NCBI GenBank assembly: GCA_034435835.1
Contig: DAOTWF010000030.1
Span: 1 to 64,000, forward strand
Length of the DNA: 64,000 nucleotides
Source of the DNA: CALJTV01 sp034435835
GTDB lineage: Bacteria; Chloroflexota; Dehalococcoidia; GIF9; UBA5629
Direction: 5' to 3'
This document shows positions 32,857 to 41,770 of this stretch, in pieces. The stretch's first letter is position 1. Each line of letters starts with the position of its first letter. The notes beneath the pieces are model-generated. The model worked only from the letters and a program-made list of their open reading frames with translations, had not been told where the DNA came from and did not search any database. Made by a program: the position numbers and the translations under genes.

Positions 32857-33558
32857 ATGATCAAGGCAGCGTTCTTTGACTTCTACAATACCCTTGCCAC
32901 CCACCAGCCACCCCGCGAAAGGGTTTACGCCGACATCTGCGGAGAGCTGGGCATCCACGTCGAGCTTAAGAGGCTGTTTACCTCCTTATCTGAAGCCGAC
33001 ATGTACATGCGCCAGGAGACCAGCCGCTTGCCCATGGACAGGAGGTCTGAACAGCAAAAACTGGACTTCTACATTGAATACATCACCAGAATCCTTAAGG
33101 GCGCCGGAGTGGATATCAATCGGGATATCGCCTTGCAAATAATCCCCGGGTTGCAGAAGCGCAGGTGGGAACTCAAGACATGCGAGGACACCATGCCAGC
33201 GCTGGAGCAACTGAAAAGGCGCGGTCTGATAATAGGGCTCATCTCCAATGTTATTCAGGACATGGACAGCACCTTCACTCGTCTCGGCATCCAGCCCTAT
33301 CTTGACATAAAGGTCACCTCAGGAGAGATAGGGTATGATAAACCGGAGCCTGAGATCTTTCTAGCAGCTTTAAGGAAGGCAGAATTGGAGCCCGCAGAAG
33401 CAATCTACGTGGGCGACCAGTACGAGATAGATGTGCTCGGTGCCCGAGGCGTAGGTATGCAAGCCGTGCTTATCGACAGGAACGACTATTTCCCAGAAAT
33501 AACAGACTGCCCCAGAATAAACAGCCTCATCCAGGTGCTAGAATATATTACTATATAA
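32857..33558 (+). CDS. HAD-superfamily hydrolase
   Basis: A 233-residue haloacid-dehalogenase-type phosphatase. Motif I is FFDFYNTLA (nucleophile Asp and second Asp replaced by Tyr-Asn in the DxYxT form seen in dehalogenase and YjjG-like groups), motif II is SNV, motif III has KPEPEIF and motif IV is YVGDQYEIDVLGA. A helical cap lies between motifs I and II. Substrate unknown. The frame opens with a TTG at 32848, but the ATG at 32857 fits the promoter and family. No Shine-Dalgarno. Confidence 0.9.
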   Translation: MIKAAFFDFYNTLATHQPPRERVYADICGELGIHVELKRLFTSLSEADMYMRQETSRLPMDRRSEQQKLDFYIEYITRILKGAGVDINRDIALQIIPGLQKRRWELKTCEDTMPALEQLKRRGLIIGLISNVIQDMDSTFTRLGIQPYLDIKVTSGEIGYDKPEPEIFLAALRKAELEPAEAIYVGDQYEIDVLGARGVGMQAVLIDRNDYFPEITDCPRINSLIQVLEYITI

Positions 33559-33579
33559 CTACGTAGGGGCAAGTCATCC

Positions 33580-34416
33580 TCAGCGCAACTTAGCTACATA
33601 GCTCCCCACAGATACCCCCAGCGAATTAGCCACCGGCTGACATTTAGCCCGAAGACAATACAACACCCTGCCCTCGGCAGGTAATTCTGAAAGCGATTCC
33701 CAGTACCCCATCCCCTTAGCCAATACTAGATCAGCATTGCCAAACTCTTTCCTGAACTCTGCAGATGCCGAAGCCATATCTATGCCTGGCGTAGCCGTGC
33801 CAGTGGTGACTATTTCCCCCAGATCAGCCTCCAGCCCCAGCCCCCTCACATCGTCCAGAGTCACATCGTTCTGTACCGGCGCCTCCTTGACTGCATAAAC
33901 CACAGAGACGCGCCGTCTCAGCCACCTAACTAGAGGCAGGTCAAAAAAGACCTCACCAACATTGTCGGCAAGGTAGAGAAGTCGCCTGGCACCCCGCAGC
34001 TTGCCCTCAAACTCTGTGGAATCATCTATGACAAATTTTACCCCTTGATCCGCCGCTGCCTTTACTTCGTCAACCGGTCTGAAAAAGTCCATGCTGTTTC
34101 CCAGAACAGCAAACTCGAGGCAGCTACGAAAGTCGTCCTCATCTACATGTAACTGCGCCAGCACCTCCTTCGCGGCAGCTATCTCCCTTTTCTTCATCTC
34201 ACGATAGGGGTCAGGGTTTCCGGTGACCCGTTTGATCACGTCGTGGATTTCAGCAGCGACGACAATGGTGACCTTCTCAACCGAAAAGCTCCGCCCCAGA
34301 GCCTGCAAACCCTCCCTGACAGCAATCCTTCTGACCGCCTCATCGTCGCTCGCCAGCTCAGCCGCCTGGTAAACCAGCCTCTCCAGACAGAAATAGCATT
34401 CCGCCGCAGCTTTCAT
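33580..34416 (-). CDS. DUF89 / ARMT1-like phosphatase family protein
   Basis: A 278-residue protein of the DUF89 family, metal-dependent phosphatases proposed to remove damaged sugar phosphates. Visible marks are C-x-x-C-x-x-x (ECYFCLERL) at the start, the middle VIDDSTEFEGKL, YLADNVGEVFFDLPLVRWL with the metal-binding Asp-Asn, NDVTLDDV, GNADLVLAKGMGYWE near the end, and a final strand after YCLRAKCQPVA. The longer frame to 34470 would begin upstream of the promoter at 34431-34460, so the ATG at 34416 is used. Divergent from the next gene. Confidence 0.9.
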   Translation of the reverse strand: MKAAAECYFCLERLVYQAAELASDDEAVRRIAVREGLQALGRSFSVEKVTIVVAAEIHDVIKRVTGNPDPYREMKKREIAAAKEVLAQLHVDEDDFRSCLEFAVLGNSMDFFRPVDEVKAAADQGVKFVIDDSTEFEGKLRGARRLLYLADNVGEVFFDLPLVRWLRRRVSVVYAVKEAPVQNDVTLDDVRGLGLEADLGEIVTTGTATPGIDMASASAEFRKEFGNADLVLAKGMGYWESLSELPAEGRVLYCLRAKCQPVANSLGVSVGSYVAKLR

Positions 34417-34430
34417 ATCGCCAGACTGAC

Positions 34431-34460
34431 ATTGTAGGGAGAGTCCGCTGACGATTTCAA
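34431..34460 (-). promoter_or_regulatory. Sigma70-like promoter of the DUF89 gene
   Basis: On the minus strand, TTGAAA (34460-34455), an 18-base spacer and TACAAT (34436-34431). It ends 14 bases before the ATG, so it fixes the start codon choice and implies a leader of less than 10 bases. Confidence 0.65.
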
Positions 34461-34495
34461 CTGATAACACAGTTTATGAATCCCCGCATATGGTT

Positions 34496-34522
34496 TTGCC
34501 AGCCTTCACAGTCTGTTACAAT
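34496..34522 (+). promoter_or_regulatory. Possible promoter of the MauE-thioredoxin fusion gene
   Basis: TTGCCA at 34496-34501, a short 15-base spacer and TACAAT at 34517-34522. The ATG follows eight bases after the -10 element, so the transcript would be leaderless. The spacer is shorter than usual. Confidence 0.45.
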
Positions 34523-34530
34523 ATACAAAA

Positions 34531-36279
34531 ATGACCCGAAAGCGTAACCTGCTGGCTATCCCAGACAAGGCAGCAGACAGAACAAGTCTGGCTGCAAGTC
34601 TAATAATCGGTGCGGTCTTCCTTGCCTCGGGAAGTGGCAAGCTCCTTGCACCACACGAAACACCGGGACAGGTTATCGACTTCATCAGTGCCATAGCTCC
34701 CCAGGCACTGCTCACGCCATGGGTGCTCCATTTTCTGTACAACATACTGGTACCGTACGTACTACCCAGCGCCGAACTCGTTATCGGCATCATGCTGCTC
34801 ATCGGCGCAGTACCCTGTATTGCAGCCACATTGACCATTCCCCTGGCGCTAGCCTTTGCCTCAACCAACGTCTGGTTGATAATGCGCGGCAATTACCCCA
34901 CCTGCGCCAGTTGCTTCGGCATCTGGGAAAACATCTTCGGTCACCTCACACCCCTGCAGTCACTTATCATCGATGTTGCCCTGCTTCTACTCGCCCTAGC
35001 AGTGATCTTCCTCCATCCCGGCACTTTTCTCTCGAGCCGCAAAAGGCTGACCGCAGCGGCTTCCAGAGGCAAACTTTGGTTACATACTCTGCGCACCAAC
35101 TTTAGACAATACGGCGTCCGCGGGGCTGCGCCCATTTATCTGACAGGTCTAGGCACCACGAGCCGGAAAGCATGGAAGGCCATCACCCGAGACTGGCGTG
35201 TGGCAACCGCTGTTATCACTGGGTTTTTCGCCATAGCGGGCTTGGCTTCCTACCTCGCCGTCCTAAATCTAGTGCCCAGGGTGGAGAACGTCAGCATTTC
35301 CGAGATCTTGGACTCGTCCGCATTTGTCAGCATTACATTGAACCAGCCAAGGATAGTGACCCTCACACTCTACGACGACCGCAATAACCGAATAGGTGCC
35401 TGGACAACAACCATCCCGGGAACACAGCACGGAATAGTTCTTGACGAACTTCTGCCAGCTACAAAATACCACTTTGAAATAACCATCGAAGGCACACGGC
35501 AGAGCTCCAAAGCATATCACTTTGCCACCACACCCCCAAAAGAGCCACCATTTATTTCCAAGGTTACCGTTCTGGAGGTAGGTGATACCAACGCCACTAT
35601 AACCTGGACTACCACTCGCCCAACCAGCACCGAAATTGTCTACTGGCTGGCTGGCTCCAGTGAGCAAAAATGGATAGTGGACAAAGACCTCACCATGGAA
35701 CATAAAGTCGCCTTGACTGAGCTTTCCCCGGAAGGCACTTACTACTTCAGCATAAGAGCCACAGACGCCTACGGTCAAACCATTGTGTCTGAAAAGGACG
35801 GCGTGTTCTCCCTGGCTATAGCGCCCGAGGTAACAAAGCGCGCCCCGGACTTTACCCTACCCTCCCTCGATGGCTACACAGTGACCCTCAGCCAGCTAAA
35901 AGGCAAAGTGGTCGTGCTCAATTTCTGGAGCATGTGGTGCTCAGCATGTCGAAAGGAACTGCCCGTAGTCCAAGAGGTCGTCAATAAGTCCGTGCCCGAG
36001 TTGGTAGTATTGAATATCCATCTGGCAGGGCGGGGGGATACGATCAGGAACTACCTTGAAAGCCAAGGTTTAAACCTCACCGTCCTCGTCGACAAGGACG
36101 GTAGTGTTGCAAATGTCTACGGTGTTGTTCAAACGCCTATGGTGTTTATCCTCGACCGCGCCAGCATCATCCGTTTCGAGAACCCTAAGTTCACCAGCGC
36201 CACTGAGCTAGCCAATATCATCAAGAAAGTACTTGATAGCCCGGCTCTCGTCGGTGCTACGAAAGCCCCGGGGCAATAG
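34531..36279 (+). CDS. Fusion protein: MauE/DoxX-type membrane domain, two FN3-like domains, TlpA-type thioredoxin
   Basis: A 582-residue envelope protein. Residues ~18-165 form a four-helix MauE/DoxX-like membrane domain with a C-x-x-C (CASC) near its third helix. Another membrane helix follows at ~225-248. Residues ~255-430 hold two fibronectin-III-like domains (second with TNATITWTT and YFSIRATDAYGQT). Residues ~440-580 are a TlpA/ResA-type thioredoxin with WCSAC and the cis-Pro region QTPMVF. The outside domains should face the extracytoplasm and exchange electrons with the membrane module. No Shine-Dalgarno; start set by the adjacent promoter. Confidence 0.88.
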   Translation: MTRKRNLLAIPDKAADRTSLAASLIIGAVFLASGSGKLLAPHETPGQVIDFISAIAPQALLTPWVLHFLYNILVPYVLPSAELVIGIMLLIGAVPCIAATLTIPLALAFASTNVWLIMRGNYPTCASCFGIWENIFGHLTPLQSLIIDVALLLLALAVIFLHPGTFLSSRKRLTAAASRGKLWLHTLRTNFRQYGVRGAAPIYLTGLGTTSRKAWKAITRDWRVATAVITGFFAIAGLASYLAVLNLVPRVENVSISEILDSSAFVSITLNQPRIVTLTLYDDRNNRIGAWTTTIPGTQHGIVLDELLPATKYHFEITIEGTRQSSKAYHFATTPPKEPPFISKVTVLEVGDTNATITWTTTRPTSTEIVYWLAGSSEQKWIVDKDLTMEHKVALTELSPEGTYYFSIRATDAYGQTIVSEKDGVFSLAIAPEVTKRAPDFTLPSLDGYTVTLSQLKGKVVVLNFWSMWCSACRKELPVVQEVVNKSVPELVVLNIHLAGRGDTIRNYLESQGLNLTVLVDKDGSVANVYGVVQTPMVFILDRASIIRFENPKFTSATELANIIKKVLDSPALVGATKAPGQ

Positions 36280-36435
36280 ACACAGCAGTATTATCTCTTT
36301 GGGAAACCGTCTTAGTATAATCACAAACCCCGGATCGCCGATGCAGTTTGCGCAACCAAACAAGTTTAAACGACCCCCACACCTTTAAGCTACAACCCAG
36401 CATTATGCTAAAATTAGTCGTACAGGGAACAAATC

Positions 36436-37407
36436 ATGCCAGCAAACCTACCGCCACAATATTTCGAAGCTGAAAAACGCTACCGGCAGGCTAAGACCCC
36501 GGAGGAAAAAATTGAGGCTCTGGAAGCTATGCTTGCGATCATGCCCAAACACAAGGGCACAGACAGACTGCATGGCGAGCTGCGCAGAAAAATAGCTAAG
36601 TTCACCGAGGAAGCAGAAAGAAAGGCTGCCATCAGCCGCGCCAGTTTCCACATCAAAAGGGAAGGCGCTGGACAGGTGGCACTTGTTGGCTTTCCCAATT
36701 CTGGTAAATCACAGCTCCTCGCCGCCATAACCGATGCCATACCCGAAATCGCAGACTACCCTTTCACCACCCAGACACCGAATGTTGGGATGATGAAATT
36801 TGAGAACATCCAAATTCAGATAGTGGACACACCACCGATAACTGCCCGAGGCTCAAGGATCTGGCTGAACAATATCCTCAGAAATGCCGATCTTCTCGCC
36901 ATCGTCGTCGACCTCGGTGACCAGATGACATCTCAAATCGACACCGCGCTCCACGAATTAGAAAGGATCGGCATAGTATCCCCTGACTGCCCCATTCAAG
37001 GCACCATAGGTAAACGCCAGAAGAAAATGTTGCTCGTCGGAAACAAGGTTGACCTCAGCGGTGCCGAACTCGTCTGGGAGCAGTTAAAAAAGCGCTACCC
37101 CAACCTGCCTGGCATCTCTATCTCGGCAGCATATGGTAACAACCTGGAGGAATTCAAGAAAACCGTTTTTAACGTACTGGAAATCATCCGGGTCTACACC
37201 AAAGCACCAGGCAAGAAGCCCGACCTCACAGAACCGGTGATTTTGAAAAAGGGTAGCACTGTCAAAGAGGCTGCTGAAGCTATACATAAGGACTTCAGAT
37301 ACAAACTCAAGTACGCTGTGGTCTGGGGATCAGGCAAGTTCGATGGCCAAAGAGTGAGTCAGGAGCATGTACTGCACGACGGGGACATAATCGAGTTCCA
37401 TATCTAG
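36436..37407 (+). CDS. DRG-like GTPase with TGS domain (Obg family)
   Basis: A 323-residue translation-associated GTPase resembling eukaryotic and archaeal DRG proteins. A helical N-terminal part leads to G1 GFPNSGKS, G2 region YPFTTQTPNVGMM, G3 VDTPP and G4 NKVD, and a C-terminal TGS domain (~253-323, VKEAAEAIHKDF ... HDGDIIEFHI). It probably acts with ribosomes. A TAAAAT -10 element preceded by TGC lies at 36409-36414; CAGGGAA precedes the ATG. It converges on and overlaps the next gene by four bases. Confidence 0.93.
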   Translation: MPANLPPQYFEAEKRYRQAKTPEEKIEALEAMLAIMPKHKGTDRLHGELRRKIAKFTEEAERKAAISRASFHIKREGAGQVALVGFPNSGKSQLLAAITDAIPEIADYPFTTQTPNVGMMKFENIQIQIVDTPPITARGSRIWLNNILRNADLLAIVVDLGDQMTSQIDTALHELERIGIVSPDCPIQGTIGKRQKKMLLVGNKVDLSGAELVWEQLKKRYPNLPGISISAAYGNNLEEFKKTVFNVLEIIRVYTKAPGKKPDLTEPVILKKGSTVKEAAEAIHKDFRYKLKYAVVWGSGKFDGQRVSQEHVLHDGDIIEFHI

Positions 37408-38357
37408 GAGGATAACAGTCCCTTTTTCCTCAGCCAGAACTCATACAACTTGTTCGCCAGTTCCTCTATATACGCCTTGTTCTCCAGCTTAGAATACCAT
37501 TGCCGCGGGATTCCCTCCGCTCCAAGGTAAGCACCCGAGATAGCACCAGTCATTGCCGCTATGGTATCTGTGTCGCCACCCAGGCGAACAGCAAACAGAA
37601 CGGCATCCTCGAAAGAACTGGCACGGGAGGCAAAACAAAATATGGCTGCGGGGACAGAATTGAAAGCCTCGACGCCATGACCCAACTCACCAGCGATTAC
37701 CGAGACATCGTTCACCCTCAGAAGCCTCTTTGCCCTGAGCAGCTTTTCCTTGTACGCAGTGTGTTGAGCAAACTCAATCAACTTTGACAGAAACGCCTTC
37801 GCATCGAATGCTGAGATAGGTTGCATGCCGAGTGCTACGGCAACAGCATACGCCTGCAAGGCTGCACCCTCTTTGCCCAGCTCGTGGCTATGCGTAATCT
37901 GGCTCGACCTGTAAACCACCTCACGGAGAAGCTCAATATCATCGTGGTACAAGACGCCCACAGGAGCGATCCTCATCGCAGCACCATTCCCATATGAACC
38001 ACCATGGTATATCTTTTCACCTATCCTGTCCCAAGGTTCGCCACGCCTGTACATCCGAAATAATCGTGACGGGCCCGGACCGTAACCACGCCAGGGCTCA
38101 GCCTCATAATTGCTGGCAAACACCTCCATCATATGTGCCCCGTCAAAACCTTCCCTCGCCACCAAAGACTCAGCAAGTCCAATCATCATGTGGGTGTCAT
38201 CTGTATACCTGAAGACATCCCTCTCCTTGAGAACAGTCTCGATCGTTTGAAGGTCAAAGGGAGCCAGCCCCTCGAAGCCAGCCCCCGCAGCATCACCAAC
38301 GCCAGTGCCGATGAGCGCACCGATAAACTTCGACCTCAAAAGATCGTCGGGCAACAT
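37404..38357 (-). CDS. ADP-ribosylglycohydrolase family protein
   Basis: A 317-residue DraG/ARH-type hydrolase that would remove ADP-ribose from proteins or small molecules. The dinuclear-magnesium site is visible: GTGVGDAAG near the start, YTDDTHM, and C-terminal GGDTDTIAAMTGAI. The frame extends to 38375, but the ATG at 38357 (MLPDDLLRSKFIGALIG) fits the family start. Tail-to-tail with the GTPase gene. Substrate unknown. Confidence 0.93.
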   Translation of the reverse strand: MLPDDLLRSKFIGALIGTGVGDAAGAGFEGLAPFDLQTIETVLKERDVFRYTDDTHMMIGLAESLVAREGFDGAHMMEVFASNYEAEPWRGYGPGPSRLFRMYRRGEPWDRIGEKIYHGGSYGNGAAMRIAPVGVLYHDDIELLREVVYRSSQITHSHELGKEGAALQAYAVAVALGMQPISAFDAKAFLSKLIEFAQHTAYKEKLLRAKRLLRVNDVSVIAGELGHGVEAFNSVPAAIFCFASRASSFEDAVLFAVRLGGDTDTIAAMTGAISGAYLGAEGIPRQWYSKLENKAYIEELANKLYEFWLRKKGLLSS

Positions 38358-38519
38358 ACCATAGATACCCACCACTTACCCCCGGGGCCACAAAACCCAC
38401 GTATCCCCCGAGACTTTCTGGCAAGATTATTATATACTAACCGCTACAGCGATGGCAGGTCATTTAGAAATGGAGCAAAAATAAATCGGCTCCGCTATGA
38501 CCAAGGTAGAGAGTCCCAG

Positions 38520-39455
38520 ATGATGAATCCCAGAACTGCTGAACAGATAAACAGGGTCTCCAGAGATACAGTGCACGGCGCTAGCTGGTTGACAAGGAGG
38601 GCCATAAGCATTCTGAGCCTTGCCGCTAAAGAAAGCCAGGCTGAGACCGTCGAACAGTTTGTCGAGGAGATGAGACAGACAGCTTTCATCCTCGCCAACG
38701 CTAGGCCTAGTATGGTCTCGATAGCCAATTACACCAATTTTTTCCTTATCGACCTTATAGGAACCGGACGACAGAAAGACCTTGCCACACTCAAATCATA
38801 TGCTGTAGCGAAAGGGCTGGAACTGATAAGAGCTTCAAAACAGGCTTCTCTAAAGACTATAGAATATGGCAGCGCTATAATTAAAGACAACGATACCATT
38901 GCCACCTGCAGCTATAGCTCAACCGTATGTCAGGTTCTGGCTGCAGCAAAACACAAAAACACGAATTTCTGCGTCCTCATTGCCGAATCCAAGGTCGGCA
39001 ACACCAGTTACGGCGAGATAACTGCTATCGAACTCGCCAGACATTCCATACCCACCGAGATATTTGCCGATAACAATATTTCACGCCAGACCGCAAAAGC
39101 CAACCAGGCAATTATCGGCGCTGATGCTGTTACCGCCAGTGGCTATATTGTAAACGGTACGCCCAGCCTGCGGCTGGCTCAAGCGTCCAAAAGCAGACAT
39201 GTTCCGCTATACGTGGTCTGCGAGACAGCAAAGTTTGACCTCTTCGGTTACCTGGGCGAATACACAGAGCCAGGCTTTGACAACATCCCGCTCAATATAT
39301 GCACAGCAGTGATAACAGAAAAGGGTACAATGAGGCCAGATTTAGTAGTCGCTTATATCCAACAAAAAAGTGAGGAAATGGCCCGGTTCTGCTCCCAGCA
39401 GGGCTTCCCGCCGCTGCAGGCAGAAAAGGGTGCAGATGGGCACAAAGTAGAATAA
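38520..39455 (+). CDS. eIF-2B alpha/ribose-1,5-bisphosphate isomerase-like protein
   Basis: A ~311-residue member of the eIF2B-alpha/beta/delta and MtnA fold. Helical N-terminal half, then TIATCSYSSTVCQVLAAAK, CVLIAESK, the GADAVTASGYIVNGTPSLRLA catalytic-loop region and YVVCETAKFD. In bacteria and archaea such proteins are ribose-1,5-bisphosphate or methylthioribose-phosphate isomerases; here the exact substrate is not clear. The open frame reaches back to 38133 through the neighbouring gene, but family similarity begins only at the ATG pair 38520/38523, with AAGGTAGAG upstream. Confidence 0.85.
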   Translation: MMNPRTAEQINRVSRDTVHGASWLTRRAISILSLAAKESQAETVEQFVEEMRQTAFILANARPSMVSIANYTNFFLIDLIGTGRQKDLATLKSYAVAKGLELIRASKQASLKTIEYGSAIIKDNDTIATCSYSSTVCQVLAAAKHKNTNFCVLIAESKVGNTSYGEITAIELARHSIPTEIFADNNISRQTAKANQAIIGADAVTASGYIVNGTPSLRLAQASKSRHVPLYVVCETAKFDLFGYLGEYTEPGFDNIPLNICTAVITEKGTMRPDLVVAYIQQKSEEMARFCSQQGFPPLQAEKGADGHKVE

Positions 39456-39465
39456 AGGTGACTAC

Positions 39466-40266
39466 ATGAACCCGCCAAGAATTATTGACACGCACGCTCA
39501 TCTGGATGAGCTGGATGACCTAGAGGCAGCGCTCGAGGAGGCCGGAAGAGCAGGTATAATTGCCATCGTTGCTGTCGGCTCAACTCAGGCGTCCAACGAG
39601 AAGGTGCTGAATATCTCCCGCCGATACCAGCACTTCGTCTACCCTGCGCTGGGACTTCATCCTTGGGAGCTGGGAGACCTCGACCATAATAAGATCAATG
39701 ACACACTTACATTCATCGAGCGGGTAAACCAAGAAATCGTAGCCATAGGCGAGGTAGGGCTGGACTACGATAAAAGAGTTATCAAAAGGGCATCCAAAGA
39801 GCTGCAAAAGGCGGTCCTGAAAGACGTGCTGGCGCTGGCTAGGGAGTGCGGAAAGCCTTTGGTACTGCACAGCCGTTATGCCTGGCAAGACTGCTTCCAG
39901 CTAGTGCAGCAGGCAGGTATTGACGCCAGAAAGGCGGTCTTTCACTGGTTTACCGGACTTTCCAGTGTACTTCGGAACATAATCAGCGCCGGCTATTTAA
40001 TCTCTGCTACACCGGCTGCAGAATACCACGAGGAACACAGAAGGGCAATCAAAGAAGCCCCCATAGACCGGCTTCTCCTCGAAACAGACACACCGGTGAT
40101 TTACGGTCGCGACCTCAAATATCGTTCCCGGCCTGCCGACCTCCTTAGAAGCCTTAAAGCCGTTGCTGAGCTCAAAGGAATGGACGAGTCAGCCGTAGCT
40201 TTGCAGACCACAGATAACGCACGAAGTTTCTTCAATCTCCCTACCCCAGAGCACCCCAAACCATAG
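39466..40266 (+). CDS. TatD-family metal-dependent hydrolase
   Basis: A 266-residue TIM-barrel deoxyribonuclease-type hydrolase. Metal ligands: DTHAHLDE near the start, IGEVGLDYD, LVLHSRYA, VFHWFTG and a final LLLETDTPVI. Ten bases after the previous gene with AAAGGTG before the ATG, so co-transcribed. The natural substrate (DNA ends or other) is uncertain in this branch, which has HSRYA where classical TatD has HxRxA. Confidence 0.9.
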   Translation: MNPPRIIDTHAHLDELDDLEAALEEAGRAGIIAIVAVGSTQASNEKVLNISRRYQHFVYPALGLHPWELGDLDHNKINDTLTFIERVNQEIVAIGEVGLDYDKRVIKRASKELQKAVLKDVLALARECGKPLVLHSRYAWQDCFQLVQQAGIDARKAVFHWFTGLSSVLRNIISAGYLISATPAAEYHEEHRRAIKEAPIDRLLLETDTPVIYGRDLKYRSRPADLLRSLKAVAELKGMDESAVALQTTDNARSFFNLPTPEHPKP

Positions 40267-40321
40267 AACGAAGTTACCTCGCTCGGATTGACCCTTCAAA
40301 ATTGCTTCCACCGGCAGAAAT

Positions 40322-40350
40322 TTGCCTTGGTGGTTTGGAAATGTTATAAA
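40322..40350 (+). promoter_or_regulatory. Sigma70-like promoter of the nucleotidyltransferase gene
   Basis: TTGCCT at 40322-40327, a 17-base spacer and TATAAA at 40345-40350. The GTG start at 40359 is eight bases after the -10 element, so transcription and translation should start at almost the same base. Confidence 0.65.
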
Positions 40351-40358
40351 TTATCACC

Positions 40359-41387
40359 GTGAAGGCAGTCGTCCTTGTCGGTGGGGAAGGAACCAGACTA
40401 CGTCCCCTTACTTACCACACGGTAAAGGCTATGGTGCCTGTGTTAGACAGGCCATTCCTAGAATACCTGCTGCGCCACTTGGCAGGGCACAACATCGATG
40501 AAGTCATACTGGCTATGGGCTACAAACCGGACTCCATCAAGAGCTATTTTGCCCATACCCGCAGTCTCCGAACCAAACTGGTGTACAGCGTTGAACCTGA
40601 GCCGCTCGGCACTGCTGGGGCAGTGAAGCAGGCTGAGCAATATCTGGACGACACCTTCTTTGCACTCAATGGTGATATCTTCACCACCGTAGACCTTACC
40701 TCGATGCTCCACTTCCACAAAAAGAATGGCGCCAAGATAACCATCGCAGTGACACCTGTAGATGACCCAACGCGGTTTGGCGTTATCGAGACCGACAACC
40801 AGCTCAGAATAAAAAGGTTCACTGAGAAACCAAAGCGGGACCAGATAACAACTAACAATATCAATGCTGGGATCTACATCCTCGAGAAGTCGGTGCTGGG
40901 ACATATTCCCAGCGGCAAACGCGCAATGTTTGAGCACGACGTGTTTCCTACGCTCTTGAGCGCCGGTGAGCCCCTTTATGCCTACCCAATAGATGCCTAC
41001 TGGATAGATATCGGTACACTAGAAAACTACCGTCAATTAAACTGCGACCTGCTCACCGGGAAATGCCCACACCCCGACTCGGAAATAGCAACACCGAGAG
41101 CGTCCGACAGCTGCCTCATCCATCCACAAGCCAGATTTCAGGGACCGGTCCTAGTAGGCGAGAAATGCAAGATCGGCTGCGGTGTCCAGATCATAGGTCC
41201 GACCGTCGTCGGCACGGGTTGTCAGATAGAAGATTGTGCTATAATAGACAAGTCTATACTGTGGCAACACGTTACCGTTGGGAAGAACGCAGTGCTTAAG
41301 GATTGCATCGTAATGAGTAACAGTTGCATCACAGATGACAGCGCCTTCAGAGGGGTCGTCATAACCCCCGAGTACCAAATTACCTGA
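40359..41387 (+). CDS. Sugar-phosphate nucleotidyltransferase with left-handed beta-helix
   Basis: A 342-residue NDP-sugar pyrophosphorylase. The nucleotide-binding signature VLVGGEGTRLRPLT is at the N-terminus, with ALNGDIFTT, GAKITIAVTPV and NAGIYILEKSVL, followed at ~245-340 by hexapeptide repeats of a left-handed beta-helix. The layout matches GDP-mannose or glucose-1-phosphate (thymidylyl/guanylyl) transferases; the sugar is not determined. GTG start without Shine-Dalgarno. Confidence 0.92.
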   Translation: MKAVVLVGGEGTRLRPLTYHTVKAMVPVLDRPFLEYLLRHLAGHNIDEVILAMGYKPDSIKSYFAHTRSLRTKLVYSVEPEPLGTAGAVKQAEQYLDDTFFALNGDIFTTVDLTSMLHFHKKNGAKITIAVTPVDDPTRFGVIETDNQLRIKRFTEKPKRDQITTNNINAGIYILEKSVLGHIPSGKRAMFEHDVFPTLLSAGEPLYAYPIDAYWIDIGTLENYRQLNCDLLTGKCPHPDSEIATPRASDSCLIHPQARFQGPVLVGEKCKIGCGVQIIGPTVVGTGCQIEDCAIIDKSILWQHVTVGKNAVLKDCIVMSNSCITDDSAFRGVVITPEYQIT

Positions 41388-41431
41388 ACAGCCGTTACAA
41401 CTCAGGTCGCGGAACATCAGGAGGAAAAAGC

Positions 41432-41764
41432 ATGTCACAGGAGATACACAGCATCGACCAGGAAAATTTCGATAAGGCTGTGCTCCAGTCGAATAAACCT
41501 GTACTGGTCGATTTCTGGGCGCCATGGTGCGCACCATGCCGTGCCATAGCCCCCGTTATCGAGGAGCTGGCTACCGAATACAGGGGAAAAATGGAGTTCG
41601 CCAAAGTGAATGTTGACCAGGACCCGTTCATAGCCTCGAAATTCGGGGTGATGAGCATCCCCACCCTGATCGTCTTTAAGAGCGGGAAACCTGTGGAGCA
41701 TGCCGTTGGCTACCAATCCAAAGAACAACTGAAGAAAATACTGGATAGGGCTCTGGAAAAGTAG
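41432..41764 (+). CDS. trxA: Thioredoxin
   Basis: A 110-residue thioredoxin with the active site WCAPC, DFWAPW before it and the cis-Pro loop SIPTLIVF; FGVMSIPT matches the family consensus. Cytoplasmic disulfide reductase that probably feeds electrons to the CcdA-like protein encoded seven bases downstream. AGGAGGA precedes the ATG. Confidence 0.96.
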   Translation: MSQEIHSIDQENFDKAVLQSNKPVLVDFWAPWCAPCRAIAPVIEELATEYRGKMEFAKVNVDQDPFIASKFGVMSIPTLIVFKSGKPVEHAVGYQSKEQLKKILDRALEK

Positions 41765-41770
41765 GGGACA

